Source of the DNA: Pelomonas sp047654805
GTDB lineage: Bacteria; Pseudomonadota; Gammaproteobacteria; Burkholderiales; Burkholderiaceae_C
Assembly: GCF_047654805.1 (NCBI RefSeq)
Contig: NZ_JASGIV010000001.1
Span: 3,968,001 to 4,032,000, forward strand
Direction: 5' to 3'
Length of the DNA stretch: 64,000 nucleotides
Shown here piece by piece: positions 42,575 through 51,962 of the stretch. The position numbers were made by a program, and so were the translations under genes. Each line of letters starts with the position of its first letter. Position 1 is the first letter of the stretch. The notes below the pieces were generated by a model, which did no database searches, was not told the DNA's origin, and saw only the letters and a list, made by a program, of their open reading frames with translations.

Positions 42575-43798
42575 ATGGCCACCGCCACTGCTGCAGCAAA
42601 AGGCATCAAGGACTTCGTCTTCGAATGGGAAGGCAAGGACCGCAACGGCAAGATCGTCAAGGGTGAGCTGCGCGCGGGCGGCGAGGCCATGGTCAGCGCC
42701 ACGTTGCGCCGCCAAGGCATCCTCGTCAACAAGGTCAAGAAGCGCCGCTCCAGCGGTGGCACCTCGATCAAGCAGAAGGACATCGCAGTCTTCACGCGTC
42801 AACTGGCGACCATGATGCGCGCCGGCGTGCCGCTGCTGCAAGCCTTCGACATCGTCGCGCGTGGCGCGACCAACCCGCGCCTGACCCGGCTGCTGAACGA
42901 CATCCGCCAGGACGTCGAGACCGGCACCAGCCTTTCGTCGGCCTTCCGCAAGCATCCGATGTACTTCGATGCGCTGTACTGCAACCTCGTCGAGGCCGGC
43001 GAGTCGGGCGGCATCCTGGAGGCCCTGCTGGACCGGCTGGCCATTTATCAGGAGAAGACGGTCGCGATCAAGAACAAGATCAAGTCGGCGCTGACCTACC
43101 CGATCGCCGTCATGGTGGTGGCCTTCATCGTCGTGGCCGTCATCATGATCTTCGTCGTGCCAGCCTTCGAGGACGTGTTCAAGTCCTTCGGCGCCGACCT
43201 GCCCGCGCCGACGCTGTTCATCATCGCGCTGTCCAAGTTCTTCGTCAGCTACTGGTGGGCCATCTTTGGCGGCATCGGCGGCGGCGTCTACTTCTTCATC
43301 CAGAGCTGGAAGCGTTCCGAGAAGATGCAAAAGCGCATGGACCGGCTGCTGCTGAAGGTGCCGGTGTTCGGCGACCTGATGTACAAGTCGGCCGTCGCGC
43401 GCTGGACGCGCACGCTGTCGACCATGTTCGCTGCAGGTGTGCCTCTCGTGGAAGCGCTGGATTCGGTCGGCGGAGCCTCCGGCAATGCGGTGTTCGCGGA
43501 AGCAACGGAGCAGATCCAGCGCGACGTGTCCACCGGTGCCGCACTGACGACCTCCATGCAAACCACCGGCATCTTCCCCACCATGGTGCTGCAGATGTCA
43601 TCCATCGGTGAGGAGTCGGGCTCGCTGGACCACATGCTGGGCAAGGCGGCCGAGTTCTACGAGGACGAGGTGGACGAGGCCGTCAAGGCGCTGTCCAGCC
43701 TGATGGAGCCCTTCATCATCGTCATCCTGGGCGGCATCATTGGCGGCATCGTCGTGTCGATGTACCTGCCCATCTTCAAGCTGGGCCAGGTGGTCTGA
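42575..43798 (+). CDS. pilC: Type IV pilus inner membrane platform protein
   Basis: 407 residues, with GAGGAG before the ATG at 42575. Two GspF domains (FTRQLATMMRAGVPLLQAFD and WTRTLSTMFAAGVPLVEALD) flank membrane spans (YPIAVMVVAFIVVAVIMIF; a second near FFVSYWWAIFGGIGGG; a third at the C terminus). PilC couples the motor to pilin insertion. It lies 17 bases after pilB. Confidence 0.96.
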   Translation: MATATAAAKGIKDFVFEWEGKDRNGKIVKGELRAGGEAMVSATLRRQGILVNKVKKRRSSGGTSIKQKDIAVFTRQLATMMRAGVPLLQAFDIVARGATNPRLTRLLNDIRQDVETGTSLSSAFRKHPMYFDALYCNLVEAGESGGILEALLDRLAIYQEKTVAIKNKIKSALTYPIAVMVVAFIVVAVIMIFVVPAFEDVFKSFGADLPAPTLFIIALSKFFVSYWWAIFGGIGGGVYFFIQSWKRSEKMQKRMDRLLLKVPVFGDLMYKSAVARWTRTLSTMFAAGVPLVEALDSVGGASGNAVFAEATEQIQRDVSTGAALTTSMQTTGIFPTMVLQMSSIGEESGSLDHMLGKAAEFYEDEVDEAVKALSSLMEPFIIVILGGIIGGIVVSMYLPIFKLGQVV

Positions 43799-44727
43799 TG
43801 CCAGTGGACTACAGCGTCTGGCTGTCGCCCTGGGTTCTCGGCATCTTCGGTCTTTGCATTGGCAGCTTCCTCAACGTCGTCGTACATCGCATCCCGTTGA
43901 TGCTGGAGCGGCAGTGGCTGCATGAGTCCGCAGCGCAGCTGACCGATGCCACCGTCATGGCGCGCGTTGCCGGCGTGCCGGCTGCGGAGGCCGAGAAGCT
44001 CGCCAAGGCGGTCGACGCCTATGGCACCAAGATCGAGGCCCTGCCGCCCTTCGGCATTTCCAGGCCTCGGTCGCGCTGCCCTCACTGCGGCCACCAACTG
44101 CGCTGGCATGAGAATCTTCCCCTTGTCGGCTGGCTGCGGCTGGGCGGCAAATGCGCGTCCTGCAAGGCGCCGATCGCCAAGCGCTACCCGCTGGTCGAGC
44201 TCGCGACAGGCGTAGCGTTCGCCGCCCTGTCCTGGCGCTTCGGGGCGCAGCCCACGACGCTGCTGTGGTGTGGCTTCGTAGCCGCGCTCATCGCGCTGGC
44301 GCTGATCGACTGGGACACCACGCTGCTGCCGGACGCCATCAATCAGCCCCTGCTGTGGGCCGGCCTCGCGGCTGCGCTGATGGGCTGGACCATCCCGCTC
44401 GACAAGGCGCTGATCGGTTCACTGGCGGGCTATCTGTCGCTGTGGTCGGTCTACTGGCTGTTCAAGCTGGCCACCGGCAAGGAGGGCATGGGCTACGGCG
44501 ACTTCAAGCTGCTCGCGGCCCTCGGTGCCTGGCTGGGTTGGCAGATGATCCTGCCCATTGTGCTCGGCGCCTCGGCCATAGGCGCGGTCGTCGGCATCAT
44601 CATGAAGATGAACGCTGGCCTGCGTGAAGGCCGCTACGTCCCCTTCGGCCCCTTCCTGGCCGGCGGCGGCCTGGTGGTGCTGTTCGCAGGCCAGGCCACG
44701 GTGCTGGGCTGGCTCGGCTGGGCCTGA
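43798..44727 (+). CDS. pilD: Prepilin peptidase / N-methyltransferase
   Basis: 309 residues, TGATG overlap with pilC. It cleaves and methylates type IV prepilins such as those at 56333-59592. The cytoplasmic zinc-type domain has CPHC and CASC, and the catalytic Asp motifs are ALIDWDTTLLPD and GYGDFKLLAALG. Several membrane spans and the N-terminal GSFLNVVVHRIP fit the family. The cytoplasmic insert (about residues 38-75) is long, as is usual in betaproteobacteria. Confidence 0.96.
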   Translation: MPVDYSVWLSPWVLGIFGLCIGSFLNVVVHRIPLMLERQWLHESAAQLTDATVMARVAGVPAAEAEKLAKAVDAYGTKIEALPPFGISRPRSRCPHCGHQLRWHENLPLVGWLRLGGKCASCKAPIAKRYPLVELATGVAFAALSWRFGAQPTTLLWCGFVAALIALALIDWDTTLLPDAINQPLLWAGLAAALMGWTIPLDKALIGSLAGYLSLWSVYWLFKLATGKEGMGYGDFKLLAALGAWLGWQMILPIVLGASAIGAVVGIIMKMNAGLREGRYVPFGPFLAGGGLVVLFAGQATVLGWLGWA

Positions 44728-44731
44728 CCGG

Positions 44732-45337
44732 ATGAGGGTGGGCCTGACCGGCGGCATCGGCAGCGGCAAGAGCACCGTCGCTGGCCTGCTGGGCCGGGCC
44801 GGTGCAGCCATCGTCGACACCGACGCCATCTCGCGCGCCCTCACTCTGCCCGGTGGCGCGGCCATGCCCGCCATCGCCCAAGCCTTCGGCGCGGACTTCG
44901 TCGGCGCCGACGGTGCGCTGGACCGGGACCGGATGCGCGCCCTTGCCTTCTCCGACACCGGCGCCAAGCGTCGGCTGGAAGCCATCCTGCATCCGCTGAT
45001 CACCAACGAGGCACTCGCCCAGGCCGACGCGGCGCGCGCGCCCCTCGTCGTCTTCGACGTGCCGCTGCTGGTCGAGTCCGGTCGCTGGCGCTCGCGGGTC
45101 GCACGTGTTCTCGTCGTCGACTGCTCGGTCGAGACCCAGGTCGTGCGTGTGCTGCAGCGCCCGGGCTGGACGATGGAGCGCGTTCAGGGCGCCCTTGCCG
45201 CCCAGACCAGCCGGCAGGCCCGCCGCGCTGCGGCCGATGCCGTGCTGCTCAACGACGGCATCTCGCTCGCCGCGCTCGAAATGGAGGCCAGAAGCCTGGC
45301 TGCACGCTGGGGCTGTGAAACAATTGCGGCGCCCTGA
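44732..45337 (+). CDS. coaE: Dephospho-CoA kinase
   Basis: 201 residues. Last step of coenzyme A synthesis. The P-loop GLTGGIGSGKST is at residues 4-15, followed by VDTDAISRAL, HPLI and VFDVPLLVESG. It lies five bases after pilD; linkage of coaE with pilD is common in proteobacteria. Confidence 0.95.
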   Translation: MRVGLTGGIGSGKSTVAGLLGRAGAAIVDTDAISRALTLPGGAAMPAIAQAFGADFVGADGALDRDRMRALAFSDTGAKRRLEAILHPLITNEALAQADAARAPLVVFDVPLLVESGRWRSRVARVLVVDCSVETQVVRVLQRPGWTMERVQGALAAQTSRQARRAAADAVLLNDGISLAALEMEARSLAARWGCETIAAP

Positions 45338-45351
45338 CTGAAGCTGCCGCC

Positions 45352-46107
45352 GTGGTCCTGTACGAGTACCCGTTCAACGAGAGCATCCGCACGATGCTCC
45401 GCCTCGAGCATCTGTTCGACCGTCTCGGCGCCCTGATGGGCCGAGATACTGCGCTTGACCATCATTTCGCGCTGGTCACGCTGTTCGAGATCCTCGACGT
45501 CGCCTCGCGTGCCGACCTGAAGAGTGACCTGCTCAAGGAGCTCGAGAAGCACAAGGCCCAGTTCAACGCCTACCGCGGCAGCCCCGGCGTCGATGAAGCC
45601 CGCCTGGACGAGGTCGTGACCCGCATCGACGGCGCTTTCCAGCGCTTGAATGCGGTGTCCGGCAAGACCGGTGCGGCGCTGACCGGCAACGACTGGCTCA
45701 TGAGCATCCGTAGCCGCATCAGCATCCCTGGCGGCACCTGCGAATTCGACTTGCCGGCCTACTACAACTGGCAGCAGATGCTGCCGGCGCGCCGCCGCAA
45801 GGATCTGGTGGGCTGGACCCAGACGCTGATGCCGCTGGCAGAAGGGCTGCAGGTGCTGCTGGGCCTGCTGCGTGATTCGGGCACGCCGCACAAGGTCGCC
45901 GCCACGGCCGGCCAGTTCCAGCAGAGCCTGCCCGCCGTCCGCGTCTACCAGCTGCTGCGCATGCGCATCGACCCCAGCCTCGGCCTGATCCCGGAGATTT
46001 CCGGCCATCGGCTGATGGTGTCCATCCGACTGATGCGCCAGGACGAGGAGGGCCGGCTCAAGCTGGCTCCCGAAGACAGCGGCTTCGAGCTGGCGCTGTG
46101 CCAATGA
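45352..46107 (+). CDS. zapD: Cell division protein ZapD
   Basis: 251 residues, GTG start. ZapD bundles FtsZ filaments. The family N terminus VLYEYPFNESIRTMLRLEHLF is clear, and the helical part is followed by a beta part with RSRISIPGGTCEFDLPAYY and PEISGHRLMVSIRLM. It lies between coaE and yacG as in many proteobacteria, and its stop overlaps yacG. Confidence 0.95.
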   Translation: MVLYEYPFNESIRTMLRLEHLFDRLGALMGRDTALDHHFALVTLFEILDVASRADLKSDLLKELEKHKAQFNAYRGSPGVDEARLDEVVTRIDGAFQRLNAVSGKTGAALTGNDWLMSIRSRISIPGGTCEFDLPAYYNWQQMLPARRRKDLVGWTQTLMPLAEGLQVLLGLLRDSGTPHKVAATAGQFQQSLPAVRVYQLLRMRIDPSLGLIPEISGHRLMVSIRLMRQDEEGRLKLAPEDSGFELALCQ

Positions 46108-46319
46108 AGACGAACGCGCAGGGCGAACGCATCGTGCGCTGCCCCCAATGCAGCGGCGACAGCGTCTTCGCCTCCAGCAACAAGTGGCGCCCGTTCTGCA
46201 GCGAACGCTGTCGCCAGATCGACCTGGGCGCCTGGGCCAGCGAGAGCTTCCGCGTACCGGCCGCGCCGCCGCAGGACCCGGATGAATTCGGGCCTGCCGG
46301 CGAGCAGGCCCTGCACTGA
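46104..46319 (+). CDS. yacG: DNA gyrase inhibitor YacG
   Basis: 71 residues. A small zinc protein that binds gyrase in E. coli. The four zinc cysteines are visible: RCPQCSG and FCSERCRQIDLGAWA. The ATG overlaps the zapD stop (ATGA). Its TGA directly abuts the stop of the convergent HAD gene (TGATCA), leaving no space for a terminator. Confidence 0.93.
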   Translation: MKTNAQGERIVRCPQCSGDSVFASSNKWRPFCSERCRQIDLGAWASESFRVPAAPPQDPDEFGPAGEQALH

Positions 46320-46940
46320 TCAGGCGCCCAGCAGTCGCCTGGACACCAGCTCGCGCCGTGCTCCGGCGGCATCGATGAACAGAAAGGCCTGCCAATCGCG
46401 CGCCAGGGCTGCGTCAACATTGGCCGGGTGGTCATCGATGAAAAGCAGGTCCGAGGGCGGTGCGCCGAAATGCCGCTCCGCCATCGCGAAGATCTCGGCG
46501 CCCGGCTTGATCTGCTTGACCCGGCCCGAGAACAGGCCCGACTCGAACCACTCGGTGAGCGGAAAAGTCGCGCTCAAGTGATCGGCATAGGGCTCAGGCA
46601 TGTTGGACAGGTAGTGCAGCGTATGGCCGGCCGCTCGCAGGTCGCGGATGAGGGCAACCGTCGCCGGGATAGCCGTCAGCTCGTCCGGCACCGCGCGCAC
46701 GACAGCCTCGACCTCCTCTTTCGGCCAGCCGGTGCGGGCCGAGATGCGGCGCACGACCTCGTCGGCGCCGATCAGTCCCTGGTCGAACATCCCCCAGTCG
46801 CCGCCGTAGTTCTGGAAGAACTGCGCGGCCATGTGGGCGCCCTGCTCAAGTGTCTCGACGCGGTGTGGCCAGACGCGCGCCAGGAAGCTGGCCGGGTGCC
46901 AGCGGAACACCACACCGCCGAAGTCGAAGACGATCCTCAT
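46320..46940 (-). CDS. HAD-family hydrolase
   Basis: 206 residues, subfamily IA. The nucleophile motif is FDFGGVVF, where the usual second Asp is replaced by Gly; motif II is LSNMPEP, motif III the Lys in VKQIKPGAEIF, and motif IV FIDDHPANV. The Asp-to-Gly change occurs in other HAD proteins of this group, so activity is uncertain but possible. The ATG at 46940 follows the pgi stop by seven bases; a GTG at 46958 is an alternative. Probable sugar-phosphate phosphatase by context (tal-pgi), which is inference. Confidence 0.87.
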   Translation of the reverse strand: MRIVFDFGGVVFRWHPASFLARVWPHRVETLEQGAHMAAQFFQNYGGDWGMFDQGLIGADEVVRRISARTGWPKEEVEAVVRAVPDELTAIPATVALIRDLRAAGHTLHYLSNMPEPYADHLSATFPLTEWFESGLFSGRVKQIKPGAEIFAMAERHFGAPPSDLLFIDDHPANVDAALARDWQAFLFIDAAGARRELVSRRLLGA

Positions 46941-46947
46941 GCCGTTT

Positions 46948-48582
46948 TCACGCGGCACTCAGGCGAGTCAACAGGCCTGCCGTCGAACCGTCCAGGCCCG
47001 CGGTGTCACCCGACTCAAGGCGTGGTAGCAACTGATTGCACAAGGCCTTACCCAGCTCCACGCCCCACTGGTCGAAGCTGTTGATGCCCCACAGAGCGCC
47101 GGTGACAAAGACGCGGTGCTCATAGAGCGCGATCAGCGCGCCCAGCGAACGCGGCGTCAGCGCGTCCAGCACCAACGTCGTGCTCGGGCGGTTGCCTGGG
47201 AAACTGCGGTGGCTGGCCAGCACCTCGCGGTCCAGCGTGGCGGAGGCCGTGGGCGCCTTTTCGGTCAACGCTTCGGCAGCGGTCTTGCCCTGCATCAACG
47301 CCTGGCTCTGCGCGAGGCAATTGGCGAGCAGCTTGCGATGCTGGTCCGCGAGCCTCTCGACGAGTTCGCCCGATCTTTCAATGCCTTCGCCGTGGTACGG
47401 ATGCTTCACGGCGATGAATTCGACCGGGATGACGTCCGTACCCTGGTGCAGCATCTGGAAGTAGGCGTGCTGGCCATTGGTGCCCGCCTCCCCCCAGACC
47501 ACCGGCGACGTACCCAACGCCAGCGGCTGGCCTTCGAGGTCCACGCCCTTGCCGTTGCTCTCCATCTCCAGTTGCTGCAAATAGGCCGGCAGGCGGCGCA
47601 ACCCCTGGTGGTAGGGCGCCACGCTGCGGCTCGTGAAGCCGTGGAAGTTGCGGTACCAGATGTCAACGAGGCCCAGCAGCACCGGCAGGTTGCGCTCCAG
47701 CGGCGCAGCGGCGAAATGCCGGTCCATCGCATGCGCCCCGGCCAGCAGTTCGCGGAAGCTGTCAGCGCCGACGGCGATGGCGATGGGCAGGCCGATGACG
47801 GACCACAGCGAATAGCGCCCTCCCACCCAGTCCCAGAAACCGAAGGCCGTATCGATGCCGAAGGCTGCGGCTGCTGCGGTATTGCTGCTGGTCGCGACGA
47901 AGTGACGCGCCACGTCCGTGCCGCCCGCGGCCAGGAACCAGGCCTTGGCGGCCTGGGCATTGGCCAGCGTCTCCTGCGTCGTGAAGGTCTTGGATGCGAC
48001 GACGAACAGCGTGTGCCGCGCATCCAGGCCGGCCAGCACCGGTGCCAGGTCGTGACCGTCCACGTTGGAGACGAAATGCAGCTTCAGGCCGCGGCGGCCG
48101 AACGGCTGAAGCGCCTGCACAACCATGGCCGGGCCGAGGTCGCTGCCGCCGATGCCGATGTGGACAACGTCGGTGATCTCACCGCGCTCGCCACGGCGTA
48201 CGCCCTCGGCAAAGGCCAGCATGGCGTCCAGCGACGCCTGCACCTCGGCATTGAACGGCGCATCGCTGCCCGCAGGCGCGCGCAACGCCGTGTGCAGCAC
48301 CGCGCGGCCCTCGGTGGTATTGACAGGGTCGCCGCGCAGCAGCGCATCGCGCCGGGCCTCAAGGCCGCAGTCGCGGGCCAGCTTCAGCAGCAGAGCCAGA
48401 GTGGGCACGTCAACGCGGTTCTTGGACAGGTCGGCAAAGACCTCGGGCGCCTCCAACGACAACGCGCCGAAGCGGCCGCCGTCCTCGGCGAACGCCTTGC
48501 GGATGTCGAAGCCGCGACCTTCGGCCGCGTAGCGGGCTTGCAGCTCGGCCCAGACGGGCGACAGGTCGCAGCGCTTTGCCAT
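46948..48582 (-). CDS. pgi: Glucose-6-phosphate isomerase
   Basis: 544 residues. Interconverts glucose-6-phosphate and fructose-6-phosphate. Signatures are IGIGGSDLGPAMV, VASKTFTTQETLANA, the GGRYSLWSVIGLP motif and GINSFDQWGVELGK. The start ATG at 48582 is two bases after the tal stop. Sequence further upstream in the frame is shadow of tal. Confidence 0.97.
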   Translation of the reverse strand: MAKRCDLSPVWAELQARYAAEGRGFDIRKAFAEDGGRFGALSLEAPEVFADLSKNRVDVPTLALLLKLARDCGLEARRDALLRGDPVNTTEGRAVLHTALRAPAGSDAPFNAEVQASLDAMLAFAEGVRRGERGEITDVVHIGIGGSDLGPAMVVQALQPFGRRGLKLHFVSNVDGHDLAPVLAGLDARHTLFVVASKTFTTQETLANAQAAKAWFLAAGGTDVARHFVATSSNTAAAAAFGIDTAFGFWDWVGGRYSLWSVIGLPIAIAVGADSFRELLAGAHAMDRHFAAAPLERNLPVLLGLVDIWYRNFHGFTSRSVAPYHQGLRRLPAYLQQLEMESNGKGVDLEGQPLALGTSPVVWGEAGTNGQHAYFQMLHQGTDVIPVEFIAVKHPYHGEGIERSGELVERLADQHRKLLANCLAQSQALMQGKTAAEALTEKAPTASATLDREVLASHRSFPGNRPSTTLVLDALTPRSLGALIALYEHRVFVTGALWGINSFDQWGVELGKALCNQLLPRLESGDTAGLDGSTAGLLTRLSAA

Positions 48583-48584
48583 GG

Positions 48585-49526
48585 TCAGGCTTCTTGGATG
48601 AGCTTGTCGAGCTTGCCCGCGTCGATGGCGAACAGGCGGATGCCCTCGGCCAACTTCTCGGTCGCCATGGCGTCCTCGTTCAGAGCGAAGCGAAATGCAG
48701 CCTCGTCGAGATGGACGGCCGGCACGGCAGCAGCCTTGGCCGGATCGAGCACGCGCTCCAGCTTGGCATCGCTGGCCTGCAGTTGGGCGAGCAGGTCGGG
48801 GCTGATGGTCAGCAGGTCGCAACCGGCCAGTGCCTGGATCTGGCCGATGTTGCGGAAGCTCGCACCCATGACTTCGGTCCGAATGCCGTGCTGCTTGAAG
48901 TAGGCATAGATCTGCGTCACCGACTTCACCCCAGGGTCGTTGACGCCAGCTTCTCGCACCTCGTCCCAGCTCGCACCTGCCGACTTCTTGTACCAGTCAT
49001 AGATGCGGCCGACGAACGGCGAGATCAGCTGTACCTTGGCCTCGCCGCAGGCCACGGCCTGGGCGAAGGCGAACAGCAGCGTCAGGTTGCAGTGGATGCC
49101 TTCGCGCTCCAGCTCGGCGGCAGCCTGGATGCCCTCCCAGGTGGAGGCCAGCTTGATCAACACGCGCTCGCGTTTGATGCCCGCGGCTTCGTACAGCGCG
49201 ATGATGCGGCGTGCGCGCGCCAGGCTGCCCACCTTGTCGAAAGACAGCCGCGCGTCCACCTCCGTCGATACGCGGCCCGGGACGACCTTGAGGATCTCCA
49301 AGCCGAAGCGCACCAGCACGTGGTCGACGATCTCGTCCAGGGGCTTGCCGCGATGTGCGTTCACGGTCTCCTTCAGCAGCGGCGCATAGTCAGGCGACTG
49401 CACGGCCTTCAGGATCAGCGAAGGATTGGTCGTCGCGTCGCGGGGCGCGAACTGGGCGAGCTGCAGGAAGTTGCCGGTGTCGGCGACGACGGTGGTGAAG
49501 GCTTTGAGCTGGTCGAGCTGGTTCAT
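48585..49526 (-). CDS. tal: Transaldolase, TalB type
   Basis: 313 residues, of the long classical type. Motifs include DATTNPSLILKA near the N terminus, the Schiff-base Lys in VLIKLASTWEGI, NLTLLFAFAQA and PFVGRIYDWYK. It transfers dihydroxyacetone units in the pentose phosphate pathway. It leads tal-pgi-HAD from the promoter at 49566-49594. Confidence 0.97.
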   Translation of the reverse strand: MNQLDQLKAFTTVVADTGNFLQLAQFAPRDATTNPSLILKAVQSPDYAPLLKETVNAHRGKPLDEIVDHVLVRFGLEILKVVPGRVSTEVDARLSFDKVGSLARARRIIALYEAAGIKRERVLIKLASTWEGIQAAAELEREGIHCNLTLLFAFAQAVACGEAKVQLISPFVGRIYDWYKKSAGASWDEVREAGVNDPGVKSVTQIYAYFKQHGIRTEVMGASFRNIGQIQALAGCDLLTISPDLLAQLQASDAKLERVLDPAKAAAVPAVHLDEAAFRFALNEDAMATEKLAEGIRLFAIDAGKLDKLIQEA

Positions 49527-49565
49527 GGCATGCGCTCCGGATTGACCCGGCGAAGAAACTGCTGC

Positions 49566-49594
49566 ATAGTATTTCACGAAACTTAGTTACACAA
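49566..49594 (-). promoter_or_regulatory. Promoter of tal-pgi with an internal inverted repeat (HexR candidate)
   Basis: On the minus strand TTGTGT (49594-49589), a 17-bp spacer and TACTAT (49571-49566). The spacer contains TTTCACGAAA (49572-49581, on the plus strand), an inverted repeat TTTC-AC-GAAA, in a wider GTA...TAC frame. The regulator gene hexR lies on the other side of the divergent region, so HexR control is plausible. Confidence 0.6.
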
Positions 49595-49649
49595 CGGTTA
49601 GCGCGCATGTCGTGGTGACGGCATTGGCGCTGGCCTGGAGACCCCGCAG

Positions 49650-51095
49650 ATGTCTTTCGATCTCGTGTTCTTTGGCGGTACCGGCGACCTGACCTGGCGC
49701 AAGCTGATGCCCGCGCTGTTCCAGGCCTTCCGGCACGGCAAGCTGCCCGAAGGCGGTCGCATTCTCGCCGTCGCACGTGACGAACAGACCGACGAGCGCT
49801 ACCGCGAATGGCTGAAGGAACGCTTCCGTGAGGTCGAGGCCGGCAAGCGCCCCAGCGACGACGAGTTCGAGCGCTTCGCGGGGCTGATCCAATACCGTCG
49901 CATGGATCTGTCCCAGCCCGAGCATTACCAGGGCCTCAAGGACTGGCTGGATGCACGCAACGCCGATACCGTCGTGCTCTACCTCGCGACCAGCCCGCAC
50001 TTGTTCACCGGCATCTGCCAGCAACTCGGCGCCGTAGGCCTGAACCATGACAAGGTCCGAGTCGTGCTGGAGAAGCCACTGGGCCACGACTTGGCCAGCG
50101 CGCAGGAGATCAACCGGACGGTACGCTCGGTGTTCTCCGAACGGCAGGCCTTCCGCATCGACCACTATCTGGGCAAGCCTTCGGTGCAGAACCTGATGGC
50201 GCTGCGCTTCGGCAACGCTCTCTTCGAGCCGCTGTGGCGCAGAGAGAGCATCGCCAACATCCAGATCACGCTGGCCGAGCAGTTGGGCGTCGGTACGCGC
50301 GGCGCCTTCTACGACGGCACCGGCGCGCTGCGCGACATGATCCAGAACCATGCGCTGCAGCTGCTGACGATGATCGCGATGGAGCCGCCAGCCAGCAATG
50401 ACGCCGACGCGATCCGCGATGAGAAGCTCAAGGTACTGCGCGCGCTTAAGCCCTTCACACGGGAATCGGTGGGACGCGACGTCGTACGCGGCCAGTACCG
50501 CGCCGGCATGTGCGGCGGGCATCCGGTGCCAGGCTATCTGGAAGAGGTCAAGGTGCCGCCGGACAGCCTCTGCGAAACCTTCGTCGCGCTACGCACCGAA
50601 GTGGAGAACTGGCGCTGGGCCGGCGTGCCCTTCTACCTGCGCACCGGCAAGCGCCTGGCGGCACGCGACGCACAGATCGTCGTCAACTTCCGCCCCGTGC
50701 CGCACCAGATCTTCCCCGGAGCCAGCCTTCCGAATCGCCTCGTCATCAAGCTGCAGCCCGAGGACGGGCTGGAGCTGCAACTGCTCGCGCAGAAGGGCAC
50801 GGGCCACGGCGAGCAGCTGACGCCGGTGTCGCTGGACTTGGACTTCGACAAGGCCTTCGCGGCGCAGCGCGTGGGCGCCTATGAGCGCCTGCTGCTTGAG
50901 GCCATTGCCGGCCGCCTCAACCTGTTCGTGCGCAGCGACGAGCAGGAACAGGCCTGGCGCTGGGTCGAGCCCATCCTTGACGCCTGGGAGGCTGACGGCA
51001 ACGGCCCGCGCCCCTATGCCGCCGGTTCCTGGGGACCGGCCGCCGCGAGCGCGCTGGTGGCGCGTGATGGCTTCAGCTGGGCGGAGGAGCAATGA
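49650..51095 (+). CDS. zwf: Glucose-6-phosphate 1-dehydrogenase
   Basis: 481 residues. Opens the pentose phosphate and Entner-Doudoroff routes. The N-terminal FFGGTGDLTWRKLMPALF binds NADP, and RIDHYLGKPSVQNLMALRF is the substrate/catalytic signature. A GGAG site lies before the ATG. It is divergent from tal-pgi and overlaps hexR. Confidence 0.97.
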   Translation: MSFDLVFFGGTGDLTWRKLMPALFQAFRHGKLPEGGRILAVARDEQTDERYREWLKERFREVEAGKRPSDDEFERFAGLIQYRRMDLSQPEHYQGLKDWLDARNADTVVLYLATSPHLFTGICQQLGAVGLNHDKVRVVLEKPLGHDLASAQEINRTVRSVFSERQAFRIDHYLGKPSVQNLMALRFGNALFEPLWRRESIANIQITLAEQLGVGTRGAFYDGTGALRDMIQNHALQLLTMIAMEPPASNDADAIRDEKLKVLRALKPFTRESVGRDVVRGQYRAGMCGGHPVPGYLEEVKVPPDSLCETFVALRTEVENWRWAGVPFYLRTGKRLAARDAQIVVNFRPVPHQIFPGASLPNRLVIKLQPEDGLELQLLAQKGTGHGEQLTPVSLDLDFDKAFAAQRVGAYERLLLEAIAGRLNLFVRSDEQEQAWRWVEPILDAWEADGNGPRPYAAGSWGPAAASALVARDGFSWAEEQ

Positions 51096-51958
51096 GCATC
51101 CTTGAGCGCGTCAAGGCGGCTTTGCCGGCACTGCCGCCCGCCGAACAGCGTGTTGCCAAGCTGCTGCTTGCCGATGCGCGCAGCTTCGCCAGCCTGCCAG
51201 TCAGCGAGCTGGCGGACCGCTCGCACGTGTCCAAGCCGACGGTGGTTCGCTTCTGTCGCAGCGTTGGCTATGACGGCCTGGCGGACTTCAAGCTCAAGCT
51301 GGCCGGCAGCGTCAACGAGGGCGTGCCTTTCGTGCACCGCGCAGTGGACGAGGATGACAAGCCCGCCGACATCATCGTGAAGGTTGTGGACAACGCCGTC
51401 GCGGCCCTGCTGCACTACCGCAACGATGCAGCCAGCCACGCCTTCGAGCGCGCCATCGATGCGCTGGCCGATTCGGCCCGCCACGGACGTCGCATCGAGT
51501 TCTACGGCGTCGGCAACTCCGGCATCGTCGCCCAGGACGCACAGCACAAGTTCTTCCGACTAGGGGTCAACACGGTGGCCACCAGCGACGGCCATGTGCA
51601 GCTGATGAGTGCCACCATGCTGCAGCCGGGAGACTGCGCCGTCATCATCAGCAATTCCGGCCGCAGCCGCGACCTGCTGGACGCGGCGGAGATCGCGCGC
51701 AAGAAGGGCGCGACCATCATCATCATCACGGCCAGCGCCTCGCCGCTGGCCCAACTGGCGCTAGGCCCCAGCCAGATCCTGCTGGCAGTGGACCATCCGG
51801 AGGACTTTGACCGCTACAGCCCCATGGTGTCGCGGCTGCTGCACCTGATCGCGGTGGACATCCTGACGACGGGCGTTGCACTGCGCCTGGGCCAGCATCT
51901 GCGGCCCGTGCTGCAGGAGATCAAGAAGAACCTGCGCGCCAAGCGCTACGCAGGCTGA
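51092..51958 (+). CDS. hexR: HexR-type transcriptional regulator (RpiR family)
   Basis: 288 residues. An N-terminal helix-turn-helix (LPVSELADRSHVSKPTVVRFCRSVGY, split here by family pattern at about residues 36-60) and a C-terminal SIS sugar-phosphate domain (IEFYGVGNSGIVAQDAQHKF, VIISNSGRSRDLLDAAE). HexR represses glucose catabolism genes and is relieved by KDPG in proteobacteria. The ATG overlaps the zwf stop. Its stop and the stop of the convergent mlaB share a palindrome (CTGAGCGCTCAG at 51955-51966). Confidence 0.93.
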   Translation: MSILERVKAALPALPPAEQRVAKLLLADARSFASLPVSELADRSHVSKPTVVRFCRSVGYDGLADFKLKLAGSVNEGVPFVHRAVDEDDKPADIIVKVVDNAVAALLHYRNDAASHAFERAIDALADSARHGRRIEFYGVGNSGIVAQDAQHKFFRLGVNTVATSDGHVQLMSATMLQPGDCAVIISNSGRSRDLLDAAEIARKKGATIIIITASASPLAQLALGPSQILLAVDHPEDFDRYSPMVSRLLHLIAVDILTTGVALRLGQHLRPVLQEIKKNLRAKRYAG

Positions 51959-51962
51959 GCGC

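Noticed and set aside
47116..48903. 595-codon frame opposite pgi and the end of tal
   Set aside because: pgi is unmistakable on the other strand; no motifs in the shadow frame.
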